Source: Polaribacter sargassicola (lineage in GTDB: Bacteria > Bacteroidota > Bacteroidia > Flavobacteriales > Flavobacteriaceae). Taken from it: 64,000 nt of DNA. The position numbers and the translations under genes are program-made. Shown here piece after piece: positions 59,130 through 64,000 of this stretch. The notes beneath the pieces were generated by a model that was not told the origin of the DNA, made no database searches, and saw only the letters and a program-made list of their open reading frames with translations. Where the stretch lies: positions 124,001-188,000 of the forward strand of contig NZ_JAHDAU010000007.1 in assembly GCF_021991835.1 (NCBI RefSeq), in the 5' to 3' direction. Numbering within the stretch: position 1 is the stretch's first letter; each line of letters starts with the position of its first letter.

Positions 59130-59690
59130 TTGAAAATTATAAAATTGCATAACAAAGAAAAATCGCTCATAAAAAAAGCGATTGATAATAATAGAGAAGC
59201 GCAACAACAATTGTTTGAGCAATTTTCTCCTAAAATGTTGGGTGTTTGTAGGCAGTATGTAAAAGATTTACATCATGCAGAAGATTTATTATTACAAGGC
59301 TTTTTAAAAGTTTTTACCAACTTACATAAGTTTAAACATGAAGGTAGTTTTGAAGGATGGATTCGTAGAATTATGGTAAATACGTGTATTTCTTATTTAC
59401 GAAAAAAAAATATAGTTGATCTGTCTGATGAAGATTTTGTTTTTAATGATGCAGCTACAGAAAGTTTAGAAAATACAACTGTAGAAGACATTCAATTATT
59501 AATAGATCAATTACCAGAAGGTTATAAAATGGTATTTAATTTATTTGCAATAGAAGGTTACAAACACTCAGAAATTGCTTTACAATTAGGTATTTCAGAA
59601 AGTACATCAAAATCGCAATTATTTAAAGCACGTAAATTATTGCAACAGAATTATATTAAAACGAATAAGTTTATTAATGAAGACAAATAA
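59130..59690 (+). CDS. ECF-type RNA polymerase sigma-70 factor
   Basis: A 186-residue sigma factor with regions 2 and 4 only. Region 2 includes AQQQLFEQFSPKMLGVCRQY, VKDLHHAEDLLLQGFLKVF and FEGWIRRIMVNTCISYLRKK; region 4 has LPEGYKMVFNLFAIEGYKHSEIALQLGISE. The reading frame has no ATG near the conserved N-terminus; the TTG at 59130 begins LKIIKLHNKEKSLIKKAI, which matches homologues I recall, so TTG is the likely start codon. It overlaps the probable anti-sigma gene by 14 bp. An outer-membrane protein gene follows, suggesting a dedicated cell-surface regulatory circuit. Confidence 0.9.
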   Translation: MKIIKLHNKEKSLIKKAIDNNREAQQQLFEQFSPKMLGVCRQYVKDLHHAEDLLLQGFLKVFTNLHKFKHEGSFEGWIRRIMVNTCISYLRKKNIVDLSDEDFVFNDAATESLENTTVEDIQLLIDQLPEGYKMVFNLFAIEGYKHSEIALQLGISESTSKSQLFKARKLLQQNYIKTNKFINEDK

Positions 59691-60486
59691 TTTAGATAAA
59701 AATATAAAAGAAAAGTTAGCAAATAGAACTTTTCAACCTTCAGCATCTGCTTGGGAACGTTTGTCTGTTCAGTTAGATGATCAACCCCAACAAAAGAAAA
59801 AAGGGTGGTTTTTTTATATAGGCGCAGCAGCAAGTATTTTACTTTTAATTAGTGTTGGTTACATGGTTTTTAATAAAAATGAAAAAGTAAAACCATTAGA
59901 AATTATTGTAGAAACCGTAATTGATACGCTTACAATTAATAAAAAATTAGATCAATTTATAAATGAAATTCCAGTTAAGAAAGCACTAGTTAAAAATAAT
60001 GAAATAGAAACGGAGAAACTTATAAAACCAAGTGTTATATCATCAAAAGAACTAAAAAACAATCAAAATAAAAAAATCAATATTGAAAAAAAAGAAGAAA
60101 AAATTATTATAGCAAAAGTTGATGAAAATGAATCTAAAAACGATAAAGATTCGTCAATGAGTAATGAAATAAAATTTACAAAAGAAATTTTACAACAGAA
60201 CCCAAATAGTAGCATAAAAATAAATAGTGATGATTTATTGTATGCTGTTACACATACTCCTAAAGAAGTAAAAGCTTATTATGCTAAATACAATGTAAGT
60301 AGAGAAGATGTTTTAAAGACGATTAAAAGTGAGCTCAAAAAATCGAATTTAAAAATCAACCCAAACACTATTTTAGCAGAAGTAGAGCGCACAATTGATG
60401 ATGAAGCTTTTCAGAATAACTTTATAAAAACCTTAAAAATTAAAGTGTCTGATATTGCTACTGCCATTGCAAGTAGAAATGATTAA
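59677..60486 (+). CDS. single-pass membrane protein, probable anti-sigma factor
   Basis: A 269-residue protein. The cytoplasmic N-terminus (1-44) contains NRTFQPSASAWERLSVQLDD, a short motif typical of Bacteroidetes proteins encoded after ECF sigma genes. One membrane helix follows (about 46-67, FFYIGAAASILLLISVGYMVF). The rest is extracytoplasmic and Lys- and Glu-rich up to about 160, then has a helical end (PKEVKAYYAKYNVSREDVLKTI). It lacks a recognisable zinc anti-sigma or FecR domain. The 14-bp overlap with the sigma gene indicates coupled, near-equal expression. Anti-sigma function is inferred. Confidence 0.78.
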   Translation: MKTNNLDKNIKEKLANRTFQPSASAWERLSVQLDDQPQQKKKGWFFYIGAAASILLLISVGYMVFNKNEKVKPLEIIVETVIDTLTINKKLDQFINEIPVKKALVKNNEIETEKLIKPSVISSKELKNNQNKKINIEKKEEKIIIAKVDENESKNDKDSSMSNEIKFTKEILQQNPNSSIKINSDDLLYAVTHTPKEVKAYYAKYNVSREDVLKTIKSELKKSNLKINPNTILAEVERTIDDEAFQNNFIKTLKIKVSDIATAIASRND

Positions 60487-60541
60487 AAGTTAAAAATCAT
60501 TTCTAAAAAAACAAGAATAATAAAATTTTAAAATATTAAAG

Positions 60542-61666
60542 ATGAAAAGAATACTACTAATTTTAGTGTTGTTTAGCACAACTATTGCCTTATCTCAAGA
60601 GAAAAAAACGTTTGAAAAAGAAGTAATTAAAATTTCTAAAAGAATAGAGATTATTACAAAACAACAAAAAGATTCTCTAAAAGAAAAAGTGATAGATATT
60701 GATAAAAGACTTGAAAAAGGAGAAATTACTGCAGAAACATCTACAGGTTTAAAAAAGGAAGTTGCTGCATATCATGCAAGAAGAATAGAGGCGTTAGTTA
60801 GTGAACAAGAACGTTTATTGCAATTGTTAGTACAAGATAAAACAAACGGAAAGATCGCAAGTTCAGACGAAGGAGAATTAGGTGAAGATGATAATGTGTT
60901 TACAATTGGTAATACAACGTTTCGTTTTGATTTTGATGCAAAAGACGGAAAAGATGGTGAGGACGGAGCAGATGGATATGATAATAGGAGAGCAGAAAGA
61001 GACCATAAAGTAATAAGAAATAGAAAGACTACATCTCAATTTGTATTTGTAATGGGAGTAAATAATGTTTTAAATAGTAATAATTTAAACTCTTTAAATG
61101 ATTCTGAGTATAAGTTTTGGCAATCTCATTTTTATGAATTGGGTTGGACATGGAAAACACGTTTAAGTAATAAGCCATCTCAATTATATGTAAAATACGG
61201 AATGTCTTTTCTTTGGAATAATTTACGTTTAAAAGGGAATAGAATTCATGTTAAAAACGGAGAATTTACCGAAATAGAAACATTTTCTAACGATTTATCA
61301 GAAAGTAGATTACGTCATGTACAAATGAATTTTCCTGTGCATTTAGAGTGGGATTTATCTAAAAACAGAGTGTATTCAGATGGAGATGTTTCTGATAGAA
61401 CAAATAGATCTGTTCGTTTAGGTGTTGGTGGTTTTTTAGGTTTTAAACTAGGAACTAGACAATATTTAGAATATAAAGATACAGATAGAGTAGATGTGGA
61501 AGAAGTTCAGTTTGATAATTTTAATATGAATACTATTAATTACGGTGTAAGTGCATATTTAGGTTATAGATCTACAAGTTTTTACGTAAAGTACGATTTA
61601 AATTCTTTGTTTAAAAATACAGAAACAAGAAACATTTCTTTAGGAGTTCGTTTAGATTTAGATTAA
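60542..61666 (+). CDS. outer-membrane beta-barrel protein of the sigma operon, unknown function
   Basis: A 374-residue exported protein that I do not recognise by name. The signal peptide (MKRILLILVLFSTTIALSQ) precedes a charged coiled coil (about 20-105). A short acidic collagen-like tract DAKDGKDGEDGADGYDN lies near 140. The C-terminal 210 residues alternate strand and turn (YVKYGMSFLWNNLRLKGN, SVRLGVGGFLGFKLGTRQYL, VSAYLGYRSTSFYVKYDL) and end in an aromatic-poor GVRLDLD strand, which fits a small porin-like barrel. It lies 55 bp after the anti-sigma gene and ends in a strong terminator, so the three genes form one operon. Confidence 0.8.
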   Translation: MKRILLILVLFSTTIALSQEKKTFEKEVIKISKRIEIITKQQKDSLKEKVIDIDKRLEKGEITAETSTGLKKEVAAYHARRIEALVSEQERLLQLLVQDKTNGKIASSDEGELGEDDNVFTIGNTTFRFDFDAKDGKDGEDGADGYDNRRAERDHKVIRNRKTTSQFVFVMGVNNVLNSNNLNSLNDSEYKFWQSHFYELGWTWKTRLSNKPSQLYVKYGMSFLWNNLRLKGNRIHVKNGEFTEIETFSNDLSESRLRHVQMNFPVHLEWDLSKNRVYSDGDVSDRTNRSVRLGVGGFLGFKLGTRQYLEYKDTDRVDVEEVQFDNFNMNTINYGVSAYLGYRSTSFYVKYDLNSLFKNTETRNISLGVRLDLD

Positions 61667-61670
61667 AAAA

Positions 61671-61714
61671 TTAACATTTAACATTAAAATATAATGTTAA
61701 ATGTCAATTTTTTG
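61671..61714 (+). terminator. terminator of the sigma-factor operon
   Basis: ACATTTAACATT pairs exactly with AATGTTAAATGT around a 7-base loop, followed by CAATTTTTT, 5 bp after the stop. Confidence 0.85.
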
Positions 61715-61790
61715 TGATTATATATTCTTTATTATTTAAAAAGTAAGTTTAAACTTAAGAATTATATTTTTTTTTAAAAATATTTTTGGG

Positions 61791-61830
61791 TTATTCATAA
61801 AAATTAAAAACGTCAATTTTTATTCATAAA
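61791..61830. repeat. two direct TTATTCATAAA repeats in the ald promoter region
   Basis: TTATTCATAAA occurs at 61791-61801 and 61820-61830 (29 bp start to start, near three helical turns), about 50-90 bp upstream of the ald start. The same 11-mer also overlaps the tetR palindrome at 5205-5215. It could be a regulator site or chance in AT-rich DNA. Confidence 0.4.
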
Positions 61831-61881
61831 TCATAAAAAAAAGCTTTTAAATTTACGTGCTTAATAAATCAATTAAGTACA

Positions 61882-62964
61882 ATGAAAATCGGAATTCCTA
61901 AAGAAATCAAAAACAACGAAAGTAGAGTAGGTATGACACCGGCAGGTGTTTTTGCCCTAACAAAAAGAAATCATACTGTTTTTATTCAATCTACTGCAGG
62001 TGAGGGTAGTGGTTTTTTTGATGCAGATTACATTAAAGTTGGTGCAACTATTTTACCAACTATAGAAGATGTTTACAGTCAGAGTGAAATGATTGTAAAA
62101 GTTAAAGAGCCTATTGAAGAGGAATACCCTTTGATAAAAGAAAATCAAATAGTGTTTACTTATTTTCATTTTGCATCTAGTGAGGCACTAACAAAAGCAA
62201 TGATTGCAAGTAAAGCAATTTGTATTGCTTATGAAACTGTAGAAGATGCAGATGGTACTTTACCGTTATTAACTCCAATGTCAGAAGTTGCAGGTAGAAT
62301 GGCAATTCAGCAAGGAGCAAAGTATTTAGAAAAACCAATTAGAGGACGAGGTATTTTATTAGGAGGAGTACCAGGTGTACAACCAGGGAAAGTTCTAATT
62401 TTAGGAGCAGGAGTTGTAGGTGTGCAAGCAGCTAAAATGGCTGCAGGTTTAGGAGCTCATGTAACTATTATGGATATTAATATGAAACGTTTACGTTATG
62501 TAAATGATGTTTTACCAAACCATGTTACAACTGCTTTTTCTAGTGAATATAGCATAAGACAACTAATACAAACACATGATTTAATTGTTGGTGGAGTTTT
62601 AGTAAAAGGAGGTAAAGCTCCAAAACTAATAACTAAAGATATGCTAAAAGATATGAGACCAGGTACAGTTATTGTAGATGTAGCAGTAGATCAAGGAGGA
62701 TGTTTTGAAACCACAAAAGCAACAACGCATCAAGACCCAACATATATTATTGATGATGTAGTACATTATTGTGTTGCTAATATGCCAGGTGCTGTACCTT
62801 ACACATCAACTATTGCACTTACAAATGTTACACTTAATTATATTTTAAAGTTAGCTAATTTAGGTTATGAAAAAGCTTGTGAAAGTGACAAAAGTTTAGC
62901 TAAAGGATTAAATATTGTAAAAGGAGAAATTGTTTATAAAGAGCTAGAAGGACTTTTCGATTAA
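61882..62964 (+). CDS. ald: alanine dehydrogenase
   Basis: NAD-dependent oxidation of L-alanine to pyruvate and ammonia (reversible). The 360-residue protein starts MKIGIPKEIKNNESRVGMTPAGV and has KVKEPIEEEYPLIKENQIVFTYFHF with the catalytic Lys and His. GVPGVQPGKVLILGAGVVGVQAAKMAAGLGAHV forms the Rossmann turn. The C-terminus has VDVAVDQGGCFETTKATTHQDPTY and NMPGAVPYTSTIALTN. The family is about 370 residues, so the gene is complete. It is monocistronic with its own terminator. Confidence 0.96.
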   Translation: MKIGIPKEIKNNESRVGMTPAGVFALTKRNHTVFIQSTAGEGSGFFDADYIKVGATILPTIEDVYSQSEMIVKVKEPIEEEYPLIKENQIVFTYFHFASSEALTKAMIASKAICIAYETVEDADGTLPLLTPMSEVAGRMAIQQGAKYLEKPIRGRGILLGGVPGVQPGKVLILGAGVVGVQAAKMAAGLGAHVTIMDINMKRLRYVNDVLPNHVTTAFSSEYSIRQLIQTHDLIVGGVLVKGGKAPKLITKDMLKDMRPGTVIVDVAVDQGGCFETTKATTHQDPTYIIDDVVHYCVANMPGAVPYTSTIALTNVTLNYILKLANLGYEKACESDKSLAKGLNIVKGEIVYKELEGLFD

Positions 62965-62987
62965 GTTTTAATTTTTAATATTAATTA

Positions 62988-63025
62988 GAGTGAAATTGTT
63001 TTTTTTTCAATTTCACTCTTTTTTT
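62988..63025 (+). terminator. terminator of ald
   Basis: GAGTGAAATTG pairs exactly with CAATTTCACTC around a T-rich 9-base loop, followed by seven T, 24 bp after the stop. Confidence 0.92.
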
Positions 63026-63142
63026 GTTTTTACTACCTTAAAAGTAATTGTTTAATACATATTTATAGTATACGTTTTAAGTACAAATAAAATATTAAAA
63101 ATGATAAAACAGAAAAGATGCTATTATATAAAAAAAAGTATG

Positions 63143-63150
63143 TATATTTG
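63143..63150 (+). promoter_or_regulatory. -7 box of the rpsF-rpsR-rplI operon
   Basis: TATATTTG matches TAnnTTTG, 33 bp before the rpsF ATG. The leader has no obvious S6:S18-binding hairpin. Confidence 0.6.
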
Positions 63151-63182
63151 CACCCTCAAAAATAAACAATAAATATTTAATT

Positions 63183-63524
63183 ATGAATCATTACGAAACT
63201 GTTTTCATTTTGAATCCCGTTTTATCTGATACTCAGATAAAGGAAACAGTACAAAAGTTTGAGGACTATTTGGTTTCTAAAGGTGCCGAAATGATTTCTA
63301 AAGAAGATTGGGGCTTAAAAAAATTAGCTTACCCAATTCAAAAGAAAAAAAGTGGATTTTACCACTTACTAGAGTACAAAGTAGCTGGAGAAGAAATTGC
63401 TGCGTTTGAATTAGAGTTTAGAAGAGATGATAGCGTTATGCGTTACCTTTCTGTTAAATTAGACAAACATGCTGCAGCTTGGGCTAAAGTAAGAAGCGAA
63501 CGTGTTAAATCTACAAAAAAATAA
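63183..63524 (+). CDS. rpsF: 30S ribosomal protein S6
   Basis: A 113-residue ribosomal protein that binds 16S rRNA together with S18 in the platform of the 30S subunit. It starts MNHYETVFILNPVLSDTQIKE and has WGLKKLAYPIQKKKSGFYHLLEY and FRRDDSVMRYLSVKLDK, all conserved. rpsR follows after 3 bp. There is no ssb gene between them, the usual order in Bacteroidetes. Confidence 0.98.
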   Translation: MNHYETVFILNPVLSDTQIKETVQKFEDYLVSKGAEMISKEDWGLKKLAYPIQKKKSGFYHLLEYKVAGEEIAAFELEFRRDDSVMRYLSVKLDKHAAAWAKVRSERVKSTKK

Positions 63525-63527
63525 GAA

Positions 63528-63824
63528 ATGGCATCAATAGAACAACAAGCAAAAGGAGGTAAATCTGCTGACGTTAGATATTTAACGCCATTAGATATAG
63601 ACACTAAGAAAGAAGCAAAATACTGTAGATTTAAAAAGAAAGGTATTAAGTATATCGATTATAAAGATGCAGATTTCTTAATGTATTTAGTAAACGAACA
63701 AGGTAAAATTTTACCAAGACGTTTAACAGGAACTTCATTAAAATATCAACGTAAAGTTGCACAAGCAATTAAAAGAGCACGTCATTTAGCGCTAATGCCT
63801 TACGTTGGAGATATGTTAAAATAA
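63528..63824 (+). CDS. rpsR: 30S ribosomal protein S18
   Basis: A 98-residue protein. The conserved core is [62 protein letters not shown] in parts ([46 protein letters not shown]). A short N-terminal extension ([19 protein letters not shown]) precedes it. It is co-transcribed with rpsF and rplI. Confidence 0.98.
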   Translation: MASIEQQAKGGKSADVRYLTPLDIDTKKEAKYCRFKKKGIKYIDYKDADFLMYLVNEQGKILPRRLTGTSLKYQRKVAQAIKRARHLALMPYVGDMLK

Positions 63825-63839
63825 TAAAGAAGTAGAGAC

Positions 63840-64000
63840 ATGGAATTGATATTAAGACAAGACGTAGAAAATTTAGGATTTAAAGACGATATCGTAGACG
63901 TTAAAAACGGATATGGTAGAAACTTTTTAATCCCTACAGGACAAGCGATTTTAGCTACTTCATCTGCAAAGAAAGTTTTAGCAGAGAATTTAAAACAAAG
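63840..64000 (+). CDS. rplI: 50S ribosomal protein L9 (3' end cut by window)
   Basis: Only the first 53 residues are in the window: [20 protein letters not shown] then [17 protein letters not shown]. This is the N-terminal domain of L9 that binds 23S rRNA and matches its fixed signature (GxxGDxVxVKxGYxRNFLxP). It starts 15 bp after rpsR, completing the rpsF-rpsR-rplI order. Confidence 0.97.
   Translation, partial: MELILRQDVENLGFKDDIVDVKNGYGRNFLIPTGQAILATSSAKKVLAENLKQ

Noticed and set aside
1-64000. CRISPR array, tRNA or rRNA genes, prophage, integron, IS element
   Set aside because: No regularly spaced repeats, cloverleaf-like sequence, integrase or transposase coding region was seen when reading both strands.

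Overview
The window is a gene-dense, low-GC stretch of chromosome from a member of the Flavobacteriaceae. A marine Polaribacter- or Tenacibaculum-like organism fits best, judged from codon use and gene content; no 16S gene is present to confirm this. Supporting signs are Bacteroidetes-type -7 boxes (TAnnTTTG) before many genes, A-rich leaders instead of Shine-Dalgarno sites, a Por-type (T9SS) sorting tail, DUF5916, DUF6263 and choice-of-anchor I proteins, a TPR-membrane-HTH regulator and the rpsF-rpsR-rplI order. There is no tRNA, rRNA, CRISPR array, prophage, integrase or IS transposase. Both ends cut genes: a DUF5916 protein at the left and rplI at the right.

Left part (1-18 kb): a truncated DUF5916 gene; sucC; a redox/stress group (Old Yellow Enzyme, peroxiredoxin-like protein, short HPF/RaiA-like protein); a TetR-controlled export operon (tetR, TolC-like channel, HlyD-like adaptor, two ABC-2 permeases, no ATPase) with a near-perfect palindrome in the tetR promoter; two back-to-back DUF368 (PopT-like) genes overlapping aroE; a DUF349 repeat protein; a zinc-ribbon-family coiled-coil protein without its cysteines, paired with a Nif3-like protein; lpxK.

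Middle (18-40 kb): a secreted thioredoxin, an OmpA-family protein, the ppx/sixA pair, pdxH, a 1189-residue multidomain T9SS cargo, a sodium:solute symporter and recR. Then comes a near-complete haem biosynthesis locus. On the minus strand are an AraC regulator, a SpoU-type methyltransferase, hemH and hemJ. Diverging on the plus strand are hemA, a hemC-hemD fusion, hemB, hemL, an unknown four-helix membrane protein, hemE, an EI24 protein and hemF. Together these cover glutamyl-tRNA to haem. Three short repeat elements interrupt the locus.

Right part (40-64 kb): a TPR-membrane-HTH regulator, an S41-family protein, a 2-oxoacid dehydrogenase E2, DUF6263, an OmpH-like chaperone, miaA, a Kv-type channel with a cytoplasmic zinc ribbon, an M28 peptidase, an iron/haem ABC permease and ATPase, rdgB, a membrane XRE regulator, rlmH, nadC, an NlpE-like lipoprotein, a pentapeptide protein, a YihY/BrkB protein, hisS and folE. 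These are followed by a three-gene set (ECF sigma factor, probable membrane anti-sigma, outer-membrane protein), then ald and the start of rpsF-rpsR-rplI.

Most of the window is ordinary core genome. The best candidates for something undescribed are the sigma/membrane/barrel trio, the ATPase-less ABC-2 export operon, the AraC-linked haem locus with its two unassigned membrane proteins, the DUF368 pair with a diverged motif, and the dispersed hairpin repeats.
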